A stretch of DNA of 64,000 nucleotides, from NCBI GenBank assembly GCA_044450465.1, contig JBIOJB010000001.1, positions 1-64,000 of the forward strand, in the 5' to 3' direction. The position numbers and the translations under genes are program-made. Shown one piece after another: positions 24,009-32,618 of the stretch. Source of the DNA: JBIOJB01 sp044450465 (GTDB taxonomy: Bacteria > Chloroflexota > Dormibacteria > Dormibacterales > Dormibacteraceae). Positions within the stretch are counted from its first letter, which is position 1. Each line of letters starts with the position of its first letter. The notes beneath the pieces are model-generated. The model was not told the DNA's origin. It searched no databases and saw only the letters and a list, made by a program, of their open reading frames with translations.

Positions 24009-24917
24009 ATGGCGAAGCTAGGGATCATGATCGAGGGCCAGGAGGGCCTGAATTGGGACCGCTGGCGCAACATCTGCAGCGACGCAGAGAACCTCGGCTT
24101 CGCATCCCTCCGCCGCAGCGACCACTTCATCTCGTTGATGGAGGCCCCCGAGCGAGATTGCATAGAGTGCTGGGTCTCGCTCGCGCTCGCGGCCGAATGG
24201 ACCCGGACGATCGAATTCGGTCCGATGGTCAGCCCGATGACCTTCCGGCTACCGTCGCTCCTCGCGCGCATGGCGGCGTCGGTGGATCAGCTGTCATCGG
24301 GACGGCTGACGCTGGGCGTGGGCGCGGGCTGGAACGAGAACGAGCATTCGGAGTTCGGCATCCCCTTCCCCAGCGTGAAGGAGAGGTTCGACAACTTCGA
24401 GAAGGGCATCACGGCGATCCGCGAAACCTGGGCCAAGTCCAACCCAAAGCCGGCGCGCAACCCGATACCGCTCGTCATCGGCGGAAAGGGCGAGAAGAGG
24501 ACGCTCGCGATCGTGGCTCGCGAGGCGGCCGAGTGGAACCTGTCGCGGCTCGACGCCGACATGTACAAGCAACGAGCGGCAACGCTCGCGGAGCACTGCA
24601 AGGCGATCGGCCGCGACCCGAAGACGATCCGCCACTCCGTGATGACGAGCTACATCGTCGGTCGCAACCAGGAGGAGCTCCTCGACCGGGCGGCGATGAT
24701 CGGGTCAATGATCCCGGGCCTGCGCGACATAAGCCCTGGGCAGGTGCTCCAGAACCGGCGTGACCACTGGTTTGTGGGTACGCCGGACCAGATCGCCGAG
24801 CAGATGCGCGAGTTCGCCCGGATGGGCGTCGACCTGTTCATGCTCCAGCACTACCTGCTGGACGACTCCGAAGCGCTCCACCTTCTCGCGAACGAGGTCA
24901 TGCCCTGGATCGCCTGA
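24009..24917 (+). CDS. Luciferase-like (LLM) oxidoreductase, probably F420-dependent
   Basis: 302-aa TIM-barrel oxidoreductase. Family features are the N-terminal GLNWDRWRNICSDAENLGFASL, RRSDHF, GPMVSPMTFRLPSLLARMAA, the loop GRLTLGVGAGWNENEHSEFG near residue 98, and IPLVIGGKGEKRTL near 152. The GxGAGWxxxEH pattern is common in F420-using members, and F420 is made by genes at 0.5-2.8 kb. FMNH2 use cannot be excluded. The next gene is an acyl-CoA dehydrogenase, so a joint role in breaking down a lipid or xenobiotic is possible. Confidence 0.88.
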   Translation: MAKLGIMIEGQEGLNWDRWRNICSDAENLGFASLRRSDHFISLMEAPERDCIECWVSLALAAEWTRTIEFGPMVSPMTFRLPSLLARMAASVDQLSSGRLTLGVGAGWNENEHSEFGIPFPSVKERFDNFEKGITAIRETWAKSNPKPARNPIPLVIGGKGEKRTLAIVAREAAEWNLSRLDADMYKQRAATLAEHCKAIGRDPKTIRHSVMTSYIVGRNQEELLDRAAMIGSMIPGLRDISPGQVLQNRRDHWFVGTPDQIAEQMREFARMGVDLFMLQHYLLDDSEALHLLANEVMPWIA

Positions 24918-24955
24918 GCAGCTCTACAGGCCTCGCGACGACGCTTCGGACGAGT

Positions 24956-24961
24956 TAACTT
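24956..24961 (+). promoter_or_regulatory. Leaderless-type -10 element (TAACTT) for acyl-CoA dehydrogenase 1
   Basis: TAACTT is followed by six bases and GTG 24968. Confidence 0.45.
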
Positions 24962-24967
24962 AGGGCC

Positions 24968-26116
24968 GTGGATTTTGACCTCAGCGCCTCGGAGCAGACA
25001 TTTCGGGACGAGGTCAGAGCCTGGCTAAAGGCGAACGCCCCAGGCGAGCGGCCTGAGGGCGCCGGCGGCTTGGCCTCGGTCGTCGACGACCGCCGAGCCT
25101 GGCAGAAAAAGCTCCACCAGGCGGGTTATGTGGGCATCACGTGGCCCAAGGAGTTCGGCGGCCGCGGCGCCGGCTTCATGGAGCAGCTCATCTTCAACGA
25201 CGAGATGGTCCGAGCCCAGGCTCCGGACCCGATCAACGTCATCGGTCTAGGCATGGGCGGCCCGGTCGTGCTCGCCCACGGCACCGAGGAGCAGAAGAAG
25301 CGGTACCTCGCGCCGCTCCTTTCGGGCGATGAGATCTGGTGCCAGGGCTTCAGCGAGCCTGACGCGGGAAGCGACCTTTCGGGCCTGAAGACGCGGGCCG
25401 AGGATCGCGGCGACCACTACGTGGTCAACGGTCAGCAGGTCTGGACCACGCTGGCCCACGTGGCAAGGTGGTGCATGCTCGTGACCCGCGAGCGCAAGGA
25501 GTCAAACCCGCGAGAAGGGCTCACCTATCTGCTCGTCGACATGGAGAGCCCCGGCATCGAGGTGCGGCCTCTGGTCCAGATCACAGGCGACGCCGAGTTC
25601 AACGAGATCTTCTTCAAGGACGTGAAGGTTCCGAAGTCGCAGGTCCTCGGCGAGCCCGGGCAGGGCTGGGCCGTGGCCATGACCACCCTACTGCACGAGC
25701 GCGGGACGCTTGGCCTCGCGCTCGCCACCCGCGCGCAGATCACGGCAGCCGAGCTCGCCGAGCACGCTCGCAAGCTGGGTCGCGGCTCAGACCCGCTGGT
25801 GCGGCAGAGAATCGCCCAGTACGCCATCGAGGCCCGCGCCCTTCAGCTCAACGGCTACCGGGCCGTCACGGCCGTCAAGCGGACAGGGGTTCCGGGCCCT
25901 GAGGGATCGATCCTCAAGCTCATGTGGTCGGAGCTCAACCAGCGAATGACGGAGGCCGCAGTCGACATCGCAGGTCCGGCCGCGCAGGTCGGCGAGGGCG
26001 ACGGATGGAAATACCAGTTTCTGCGCTCGCGAGCGAACACGATCGAGGCGGGCACGTCCGAGGTCCTCCGCAACATCCTCGCCGAGCGAGTGCTCGGCCT
26101 CCCGCGGAGCCGGTAA
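24968..26116 (+). CDS. Acyl-CoA dehydrogenase 1 (FadE-type, with the IEAGTSE C-terminus)
   Basis: 382-aa FAD flavoprotein that forms a trans-2-enoyl-CoA. Features: WPKEFGGRGAGFMEQLIF near residue 59, WCQGFSEPDAGSDLSGLKT near 125 (FAD/substrate), QVWTTLAHVARW, and the terminus NTIEAGTSEVLRNILAERVLGLPR. At the place where medium-chain enzymes carry the catalytic Glu before GT, this protein has Ala (E-A-G-T), as in many actinobacterial FadE proteins. The terminus is like the partner in heteromeric FadE pairs; acyl-CoA dehydrogenase 2 at 28.7 kb has the complementary type. Confidence 0.92.
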   Translation: MDFDLSASEQTFRDEVRAWLKANAPGERPEGAGGLASVVDDRRAWQKKLHQAGYVGITWPKEFGGRGAGFMEQLIFNDEMVRAQAPDPINVIGLGMGGPVVLAHGTEEQKKRYLAPLLSGDEIWCQGFSEPDAGSDLSGLKTRAEDRGDHYVVNGQQVWTTLAHVARWCMLVTRERKESNPREGLTYLLVDMESPGIEVRPLVQITGDAEFNEIFFKDVKVPKSQVLGEPGQGWAVAMTTLLHERGTLGLALATRAQITAAELAEHARKLGRGSDPLVRQRIAQYAIEARALQLNGYRAVTAVKRTGVPGPEGSILKLMWSELNQRMTEAAVDIAGPAAQVGEGDGWKYQFLRSRANTIEAGTSEVLRNILAERVLGLPRSR

Positions 26117-26145
26117 AGCCGGTACTGGTCCAGAGACGGAGCCGG

Positions 26146-26151
26146 TAAGCT
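26146..26151 (+). promoter_or_regulatory. Possible leaderless-type -10 element (TAAGCT) for the 14-TM MFS gene
   Basis: TAAGCT is followed by ten bases and ATG 26162, slightly longer than the other cases. Confidence 0.3.
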
Positions 26152-26161
26152 AGCCCTTCAA

Positions 26162-27766
26162 ATGACGGCGGTTGCGACTCGGGCCCCCGCAGAGGCCACC
26201 GAGAAAAAAGGCATCGATCGAGGGGTTATGGCCGTCTTCGCGGGCCTCATGCTCGGCTCGCTAATCGCCTCGCTCAACATGACCCTCGTCGCGCCCGCTC
26301 TTCCGACCATCGTGGCGGAGCTGGGCGGGATCGCCGACTACAGCTGGATCCCGATCTCGGCGATGCTCGCCTCCACGATCGTCGTGCCGGTGGCGGGGAA
26401 GCTCTCAGACATCTACGGACGCAAGCCGCTGTATATGACCGGGATAGTCGTCTTCGCAGCCGGCTCAGCCCTGTCGGGAATCGCCCCCAACTTCTGGTTC
26501 CTCGTGTTCGCGCGGTTCGTCCAGGGCGCGGGGATGGGGTTCATCATGCCGCTCTCACAGGCGATCATCGGCGACATCATCTCGCCCCGCGAGCGAGGCA
26601 AGTACCAGGGGATGATGGGCGCGTCATTCGGCCTGGCCTCGATCGTTGGGCCCGCCGCGGGCGGCTTCATCACCGACCACTTCTCATGGCGGTGGCTGTT
26701 CTTCGTCAACTTGCCGTTCGCCGTGCTGACGCTGCTGGTCGTCGCCTTCTACATGCACGTGCCCAACGAGCGCCGCAAGCACGTGATCGACGTGTGGGGC
26801 AGTGTCACCCTCTCGGCCGGCATCACATGCGCGCTGCTCGCCACGGTCTGGGGCGGCAGCCAGTACGCGTGGGGCTCGTGGCAGATCCTCGGGCTCTACT
26901 CGGCGGCAGCGATTCTGCTCGTTTCCTTTGTCTGGGTCGAGATGCACGCGCCCGAGCCCGTGCTGCCGCTCAAGCTCTGGAAGAGCAGCATCTTCACCTT
27001 CTCCAACATCGCCGGCATGGGAGTCGCGATGTCGATGTTCGGCGCCATCTTCTTCCTGCCCGTATTCGTTCAGGGGGTGATCGGCAACAGCGTCACCAAC
27101 TCCGGCGCGATCCTGGTCCCGATGCTGGTCGCCATGATCTTCACCAGCATCGGAAGCGGGCAATTGATCTCGCGGACCGGCCGCTACAAGGCGCTTCTGT
27201 TGATCGGCCTTGTTTTCATGGGTGCCGGTTTCTACCTGCTGGCGAGATTCGACGTCAACACGACCAACCTGGATGCGATTGAAGCCATGGTTCTGATCGG
27301 CCTTGGCCTCGGTGTCACCATGCAGACCTACACCCTGGTCGTCCAGAACTCGGTCAACCGGCAGGACATGGCCGTAGCCACGTCGGCCACCCAGCTTTCG
27401 CGCTCGATTGGCGCGGCCGTCGGCCTCGCGATCCTGGGCACGATCCTCACCCAAGGCCTGGCCTCGTCTATGGCCAAGTACCTGCCAGCCGTGGCTCTCC
27501 GCCAGTTCCAGTCCTCCGGCAATTCCACCGCCGGCGCCGTTTTCGATCCCGCTCAGCTCGCCCGGCTTCCGCCCGTCATCGCCGCAGGAATCCGGCATGG
27601 TCTGGCCGACGCGCTGCACCCGGTGTTCTTGATCGGCCTGCCCGTGGTCGCCATCGCGTTCATCGCGACCCTGTTCATTCACGAGCTGCCACTGCGCGAG
27701 ACCGCACATGTCACCGCGGGTCGCGCGCCGGCGCAGACGCAAGTTGGTTCGAAGACCGACACTTAG
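26162..27766 (+). CDS. MFS exporter, DHA2 (14-helix, EmrB/QacA) type
   Basis: 534 aa with about fourteen helices. Motif A is VPVAGKLSDIYGRKPLYM near residue 78; motif C (antiporter) appears in helix 5 as GLASIVGPAAGGFI; MTLVAPALPTIVAEL in helix 1 is typical of DHA2. Proton-driven efflux of drugs or lipid-like compounds is the family role; the substrate is unknown. It stands 45 bp after acyl-CoA dehydrogenase 1 on the same strand. Confidence 0.9.
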   Translation: MTAVATRAPAEATEKKGIDRGVMAVFAGLMLGSLIASLNMTLVAPALPTIVAELGGIADYSWIPISAMLASTIVVPVAGKLSDIYGRKPLYMTGIVVFAAGSALSGIAPNFWFLVFARFVQGAGMGFIMPLSQAIIGDIISPRERGKYQGMMGASFGLASIVGPAAGGFITDHFSWRWLFFVNLPFAVLTLLVVAFYMHVPNERRKHVIDVWGSVTLSAGITCALLATVWGGSQYAWGSWQILGLYSAAAILLVSFVWVEMHAPEPVLPLKLWKSSIFTFSNIAGMGVAMSMFGAIFFLPVFVQGVIGNSVTNSGAILVPMLVAMIFTSIGSGQLISRTGRYKALLLIGLVFMGAGFYLLARFDVNTTNLDAIEAMVLIGLGLGVTMQTYTLVVQNSVNRQDMAVATSATQLSRSIGAAVGLAILGTILTQGLASSMAKYLPAVALRQFQSSGNSTAGAVFDPAQLARLPPVIAAGIRHGLADALHPVFLIGLPVVAIAFIATLFIHELPLRETAHVTAGRAPAQTQVGSKTDT

Positions 27767-27769
27767 ACT
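27764..27769 (+). promoter_or_regulatory. Leaderless-type -10 element (TAGACT) for the GT2 fragment
   Basis: TAGACT overlaps the stop codon of the MFS gene and is followed by nine bases and GTG 27779. Confidence 0.4.
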
Positions 27770-27778
27770 AGTCGCACC

Positions 27779-28177
27779 GTGGCCGCTCCGGACAACGTCT
27801 CGGCATCAGATCCCGTCCTGGGCGTCATCATCCCCGCCTACAACGAGGCGCGCTCGATCGAGCAGATCATTCGACGCGTGCTTCGCGAATCGTGCGTACA
27901 GCAGGTCGTCGTGGTCGATGACTGCTCGTCCGACGGCACCACCGAGATCGCGAAGCGTTGCGCCGGAGCCCACCACAGGCTGAGCGTTCTGCGGCATCAG
28001 ACCAACCTGGGAAAGGGAGCGGCTGTGCGCACCGGGCTCGCGGCGATCACCCTGGTCTTGATCCAGGACGCCGACCTGGAGTACGACCCCGCCGATTATC
28101 AGAAGCTGATCTCTCCCATCATCCGAGGCCGGGCATCCGGCGAGCCGATCGCGCCTCGGTCAGATCGCGAGGACTGA
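27779..28177 (+). pseudogene. Truncated family 2 glycosyltransferase (DPM1/polyprenyl-phosphate glycosyltransferase type)
   Basis: 132 residues hold only the nucleotide-sugar half of the domain: LGVIIPAYNEARSIEQII, VVVDDCSSDGT, TNLGKGAAVRTGLAA and QDADLEYDPADYQKL. Full-length relatives run on for 100 or more residues (VVYGSRF and the acceptor part), which are missing; after IIRGRA the frame reads an unrelated SGEPIAPRSDRED and stops. The usual A-x-G-D before LIQDAD is also shortened. A remnant with a 3' deletion is the likeliest reading; a functional short protein is possible. The next gene begins 5 nt later. Confidence 0.65.
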
Positions 28178-28182
28178 CCGGC

Positions 28183-28740
28183 ATGGACGAGCCGGCGGCG
28201 GGGCGAGGCGCCGCGTGGGCATTCTTCATCGCGAGCGCCCTGGCCGCGGCGGGTGGAATCCTGCCCACCTTGTTTGCGAGCACGTCCGGCCGGATCAGCA
28301 GCGTCATCGTCCCTTTCTGGCTGGGAGCCCTCTGCTTCGCCGCTACCGGCGCGTTCCGCCGGCTCGGAAGGACACTGGTGACCGTGGGTTATCTGGCAGG
28401 CGGCCTCGCCATCGTGTTTGGAATGCTCGGAATGTTCGCGGTGCTGGTGCAACTCACCGTGCTGACGACATGCCCGCCCGGGACGGCGGCGTGCGGGCTC
28501 GGCTTCACCCGCCCCCTGACGCCGGCGGAGACGACGGGGATAGGCTATGCGATGGGTATGGGGACGGTCGCCCTCGTGGCGGGTTTCGCGGGGCTCAGAG
28601 CTGTGTACAGGCAGCGCGGCCGCCAGGCGGCGTCGTTCTCCGCTCCGGTGCGCCGCATAGCGCCGGCCGGCCCGCCGCCCCAAAAGGACGTCCCAGGCGC
28701 CGGGGTCACTGGGCCAGGCGGGAGCGAGGAGGGCGACTGA
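28183..28740 (+). CDS. Four-helix membrane protein, unknown
   Basis: 185 aa with four hydrophobic segments (AWAFFIASALAAAGGILPTLF; VPFWLGALCFAATGAF; AGGLAIVFGMLGMFAVLVQLTVL; GIGYAMGMGTVALVAGFAGL), two cysteines in the loop TTCPPGTAACG, and a Pro/Gly-rich cytoplasmic tail. No family is recognised. Its TGA overlaps the ATG of the next gene (TGATG), so it is translationally coupled to acyl-CoA dehydrogenase 2. Confidence 0.65.
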   Translation: MDEPAAGRGAAWAFFIASALAAAGGILPTLFASTSGRISSVIVPFWLGALCFAATGAFRRLGRTLVTVGYLAGGLAIVFGMLGMFAVLVQLTVLTTCPPGTAACGLGFTRPLTPAETTGIGYAMGMGTVALVAGFAGLRAVYRQRGRQAASFSAPVRRIAPAGPPPQKDVPGAGVTGPGGSEEGD

Positions 28741-29870
28741 TGGACTTCGCCTTTTCCGAAGAGCAGGAGATGCTGCGCCAGTCGGTGCGTGATTTCCTCG
28801 CCAAGGAGTGCAGCTCCAAGGTCGTACGGAGGCTAATGGAGAGCTCCGACGCTTACGACGCCGCGCTCTGGAAGAAGATGGCCGATCTTGGATGGACCGC
28901 GCTCGGGATCCCCGAGTCCTACGGTGGAGTGGGCGGCTTTCTCGACCTCATCGTCGTTTTCGAGGAGGCGGGTCGCGTGCTTCTGCCCGGACCCTTCTTC
29001 GCCACGATGGGCCTGGCCGTGCCTACGCTGCTCGAGGCTGGGAGTGAGGCTCAGAAGAAAGAGGTGCTGAGCGCCGTCGCGGCCGGTTCGGCGCGCGCCA
29101 CCCTCGCGTTCACCGAGCCGTCAGGCCGATGGGACGCAAACGGGATCGCGCTGACGGCGAAGCCCATCGGAGGAGGCTGGACGCTGAGCGGCGTCAAGCT
29201 CTTCGTCGCCGACGCGGACAACGCCGACTACATCGTCGTCGCTGCGCGCACACGCGGCGAGGGGGAGGACGGCGTGTCGCTCTTCCTGGTCAAGGGAAGG
29301 CCCAAGGGCATGACGGTCTCACAGCTGAAGACTCTCGACATGACCCGGCGATGGAGCGAGATTCGCTTTGACGCCGTGGAGCTCGGGTCTGAAGCCTTGA
29401 TGGGGCAGCCCGACAAGGCATGGGCGCCGCTGAAGCGAGCACTCGAATGGGGAACCGCGGCTCTGTGCGCGGAAATGATGGGCGGCGCGCAGAGGGTGCT
29501 CGAGACGTCAACCGAGTACGCGAAGACTCGCCAGCAGTTCGGCAAGCCGATCGGGATCTACCAGGCGGTGTCCCACAAGCTCGCCGACATGCTCGTCCAG
29601 ACCGAGAGCGGCCGCTCGGCAACGTATTACGCGGCCTGGACGGTCGAAGCCGACGCGCCCGACCGATCGGTAGCCTCGTCAATGGCCAAGGCCTATGTCT
29701 CAGATGCGTATCGGAAGGTGGCCGGTGACGGGATACAGGTGCACGGCGGAATCGGGTTCACCTGGGAGCACGACATGCACCTCTACTTCAAGCGCGCCAA
29801 GGCGTCGGAGGTGACGCTCGGCGACGCGACCTACCATCGCGAGCTGGTAGCGCAGTCGCTCGACTTGTAG
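28740..29870 (+). CDS. Acyl-CoA dehydrogenase 2 (short FadE partner type)
   Basis: 376 aa starting MDFAFSEEQEMLRQSVRDFL. FAD/substrate segments are IPESYGGVGGFLDLIVVFEE, TLAFTEPSGRWD, TRQQFGKPIGIYQAVSHKLADM and the end HGGIGFTWEHDMHLYFKRAK. The usual GTSE terminus is absent; this type is found in one chain of the actinobacterial alpha2beta2 FadE complexes that act on steroid or bulky acyl-CoAs. ATG 28740 forms TGATG with the upstream stop. Pairing with acyl-CoA dehydrogenase 1 is inferred. Confidence 0.9.
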   Translation: MDFAFSEEQEMLRQSVRDFLAKECSSKVVRRLMESSDAYDAALWKKMADLGWTALGIPESYGGVGGFLDLIVVFEEAGRVLLPGPFFATMGLAVPTLLEAGSEAQKKEVLSAVAAGSARATLAFTEPSGRWDANGIALTAKPIGGGWTLSGVKLFVADADNADYIVVAARTRGEGEDGVSLFLVKGRPKGMTVSQLKTLDMTRRWSEIRFDAVELGSEALMGQPDKAWAPLKRALEWGTAALCAEMMGGAQRVLETSTEYAKTRQQFGKPIGIYQAVSHKLADMLVQTESGRSATYYAAWTVEADAPDRSVASSMAKAYVSDAYRKVAGDGIQVHGGIGFTWEHDMHLYFKRAKASEVTLGDATYHRELVAQSLDL

Positions 29871-29885
29871 CGACGCTGGCCGGGG

Positions 29886-32273
29886 CTAGCCCGCGGCGAG
29901 CAGCCTGAAGACTGCGACGCCGAAGAGGGCGCAGGCGGGAAGCACAAGCCCGCGGAAAAGGGCCCAGTAGGCGGCCCACGCATCTCGCAGGCGATCCAGC
30001 CGCCGCCCCGAACCGAAGACTAAAGACCAGTAGATCGGCAGAGCCGACCCTGTGTTGAGGGCCAGCCCAAGCAGGGCGAGTCCCCCCACCCCGACAAACC
30101 ATGGCTCCAGCGGAGCCGACGCGCCGAAGCCGACCTGCACGCCCCAGAACATCGACACGAACACGACGCCGAGCAGGGCCGGCACGCCGAGCAGGAAGAA
30201 CGAGGCGAAGCTGAGGATGACAAGGCTGAGCATCAGAGCGAGGACCGCGACAATCCCTGCGAGCCCGGCGGCGGCCACGGTGACGCCGGTGGTCTGGGTG
30301 GGCGTCGAGACATTGGCAGGCGTCAGCGTCACCTGGACCGGATCGCTGGGTCCCAATCCCGTGAAGCCCGCGACGTCGGCCCACGAGTGCAGTCCCGCGT
30401 TCGAAGTCACTGCCGCCGCCGCTCCCGCGGGCACCGCAGCGAGCAGCAAGCCAGCAAGGATGGCCGCGGCGTTGCGGCGCAGCATCAAAACCGGCAGCCA
30501 CGCCCTGCGGCTGCGGACACGGCCCAGGCCGGTCTCCATCAGGCGCTCGCGATCGAACGTGCTCCCACATAGGATGGTCAGGGCGAGGCATGCTGTGATC
30601 GGAACCAAGAGCGAGCCGACAGCCAGAGGCGAACGGAACACGAAGAGCGCGAGCGGCAAGTCTGCCACCGCGGCTGAAACCGGCGACAGGAGGAACGACC
30701 ACGCGCCACCGGCCGCGCCTTCTCTCGGGAACAGCATAAACCCGAGCATTCGCCCCATCGCCGCCCAGTACGCCGTCACCGCCGCCACGAAGGCGAACAC
30801 CGGCAGCAGGTCCCACGGCGCGGGCTCACCGAAGAGGTTGAGCAGCGCCATCCCGGCGGCCATCCAGAAGCTCACCCAGACGGTGCTGACGACGGCCCCG
30901 GGTAGGACCTCGAGCCAGATGAGGGACGGATCGTCCAGCGGCGTGTAAAGCAGGACCTCGAGCGAGCCCTGCGCCTTCTCCCACCAGATTCCGATCGAGC
31001 TCTTGATCGACTCGAGCAGAGCGAAGGACATGAAGAACAGCGGCAGGAGCAGGCCCGCCTGGAGAGACGCGCTGCCGGCGAACCTGTGGGCGATCTGGCC
31101 CGCCACCCCGGGCAGCTGGCCGAAAAGCGAGGTGCCCGCCACGAGCAGCAGGACGAATGCGTTCAGGTACGACACCCAGCTGAGATCGCCGCGCCGCCAC
31201 CACGAGCTCACGTAGAAGGGAAGCGACGCCAGCAGCAGGCCTCCCTGCTCGGGCAGTGAGGCGAACATGCGGGGTGCCCGAATGCCGGAGGCGATCTTGG
31301 CCGGGGGCGGAGGCGCCTCAGTGGAGGTTGGGAGCGGGTCGGCCATCGCGCGGAGGTAGACACCTTCCAGCGTGGCCTGTTCCTCCTCCAGCTCGTGAAA
31401 CGGAGCGCCCTGCTCGGCGAGGCGGCGCTGCACTTCGGCGGCAAACGCGGCGCGATCCGCCACAGACGCATCCGCGGGCAGCGTGTATGTGAGCAGCTCA
31501 CCGTCTAGCTGGTGGGATACGGCGTGCAGGCTGAGCCAGGTCGTGATGGCGTCCGGATCCAGCGGTGTGCCGGCGAGACGGGCGGCGAACGACCTGCCTT
31601 CTCCAAGCTGCCGCCGCAGCTCGTCCAACGTTCCATGAGTGACGATGACGGCGCGCCGCATGATCGCGATCCGGTCCGCCATCAGCTCCGCTTCGCTGAG
31701 CACGTGAGTGGTGACGATCAACGCCGCCCCGCGAGCCTTTTGCTCGCCGAGGTACCGGCGCATGTCCGCGGCGGCCACCGGATCGAGACCAGCGGTGGGC
31801 TCGTCACAGAAGATCCAGTCCGGGTCGTGAAGCGTCGCTCGGATCAGTGCGACTTTCTGCGCCATGCCGCGCGAGTAGGCGGCGAGCAGGGTGTCGCGCC
31901 GGTCCGACAGCTCAAAGCGCTCGAGCAGCTGATCGATGCGAGCACGCCGCACGTCCTCGGCCACTCCGTAGAGGTAGCCGAACCGATCGAGGTATTCGAT
32001 CGCCGTGTTGCGGCCATAAAGCCGCGCCTGGTCCGGCACTATTCCGAGGCGAGCCCGAACCGCGTCCAGGCTTTCCGGAAGGCGCAATCCGTCCAGCTCG
32101 ATCAGCCCAGAGTCGGGCCGCAGGATCCCCCCGAGGCACCTAAGCGTGGTGGATTTGCCGGCCCCGTTCTGGCCGAGCAGGACAAGGATCTCGCCCCGCT
32201 CGACCTGCAGGTCGACACCGTCCACGGCGCGAACGTCGCCGAAGCTCTTGCGGAGTCCCTCCACCTGGATCAC
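29886..32273 (-). CDS. ABC transporter with ATPase and permease fused in one chain
   Basis: 795 aa. Residues 1-230 are an ABC-2-type ATPase: Walker A GQNGAGKST, signature YSRGMAQK, Walker B WIFCDEPTAGLD, H-loop VTTHVLSEAE. About 100 residues of linker follow, then a permease with about ten helices from residue 345, including a roughly 50-residue outer loop (SNAGLHSWADVAGFTGLGPS). Many ABC-2 systems keep ATPase and permease as separate genes; here they are one frame with no internal stop. Direction is probably export; the substrate is unknown. Starts 15 bp after darA. Confidence 0.85.
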   Translation of the reverse strand: MIQVEGLRKSFGDVRAVDGVDLQVERGEILVLLGQNGAGKSTTLRCLGGILRPDSGLIELDGLRLPESLDAVRARLGIVPDQARLYGRNTAIEYLDRFGYLYGVAEDVRRARIDQLLERFELSDRRDTLLAAYSRGMAQKVALIRATLHDPDWIFCDEPTAGLDPVAAADMRRYLGEQKARGAALIVTTHVLSEAELMADRIAIMRRAVIVTHGTLDELRRQLGEGRSFAARLAGTPLDPDAITTWLSLHAVSHQLDGELLTYTLPADASVADRAAFAAEVQRRLAEQGAPFHELEEEQATLEGVYLRAMADPLPTSTEAPPPPAKIASGIRAPRMFASLPEQGGLLLASLPFYVSSWWRRGDLSWVSYLNAFVLLLVAGTSLFGQLPGVAGQIAHRFAGSASLQAGLLLPLFFMSFALLESIKSSIGIWWEKAQGSLEVLLYTPLDDPSLIWLEVLPGAVVSTVWVSFWMAAGMALLNLFGEPAPWDLLPVFAFVAAVTAYWAAMGRMLGFMLFPREGAAGGAWSFLLSPVSAAVADLPLALFVFRSPLAVGSLLVPITACLALTILCGSTFDRERLMETGLGRVRSRRAWLPVLMLRRNAAAILAGLLLAAVPAGAAAAVTSNAGLHSWADVAGFTGLGPSDPVQVTLTPANVSTPTQTTGVTVAAAGLAGIVAVLALMLSLVILSFASFFLLGVPALLGVVFVSMFWGVQVGFGASAPLEPWFVGVGGLALLGLALNTGSALPIYWSLVFGSGRRLDRLRDAWAAYWALFRGLVLPACALFGVAVFRLLAAG

Positions 32274-32288
32274 GGAGCTAACCGGCCA

Positions 32289-32618
32289 CTAGATCTTTTC
32301 GAAGGTGTCAACCGGAACCACGAAAACCGTGGCGCCACCGACTTCGACCTCGACTGGATAGGCCGAAAAGGCCTCGCCGGGTTCCGCGACCGCAGGTGCC
32401 GAGGTGACGTAACGGCTGCGCTCGTGACAGTTCTCGCGAATGATTCGCAGTGCGTCCTGCACTTGCGTGTCTGACACGCCGATCATGAGCGTCACGTTCC
32501 CCTGCTTCAGGAAGCCGCCGCTGGACGACATGCGGGTAGAGCCGACCCCTGCTTCTCCGAGAGCGGCCACCGTCGGCTCGGCGTCCTCGTGCTGGACCAC
32601 CGCGATGATCAACTTCAC
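32289..32618 (-). CDS. darA: Cyclic di-AMP receptor, PII-like (DarA/PstA)
   Basis: 109-aa trimeric PII-like signal protein (DUF970). It starts MKLIIAVVQHEDAEPTVAAL and has the ligand loop SSGGFLKQGNVTLMIGVSD, both diagnostic. It binds c-di-AMP in Firmicutes relatives; what it controls is unknown. Overlaps the tmk stop as ATGA. The tmk-darA pairing is the same as in Bacillus, where holB follows; holB is elsewhere here. No diadenylate cyclase is in the window. Confidence 0.92.
   Translation of the reverse strand: MKLIIAVVQHEDAEPTVAALGEAGVGSTRMSSSGGFLKQGNVTLMIGVSDTQVQDALRIIRENCHERSRYVTSAPAVAEPGEAFSAYPVEVEVGGATVFVVPVDTFEKI

Noticed and set aside
26684..27742. 352-codon minus-strand frame across the 14-TM exporter
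   Set aside because: Shadow of the transporter gene; its Asp/Gly/His-rich composition is typical of antisense frames.
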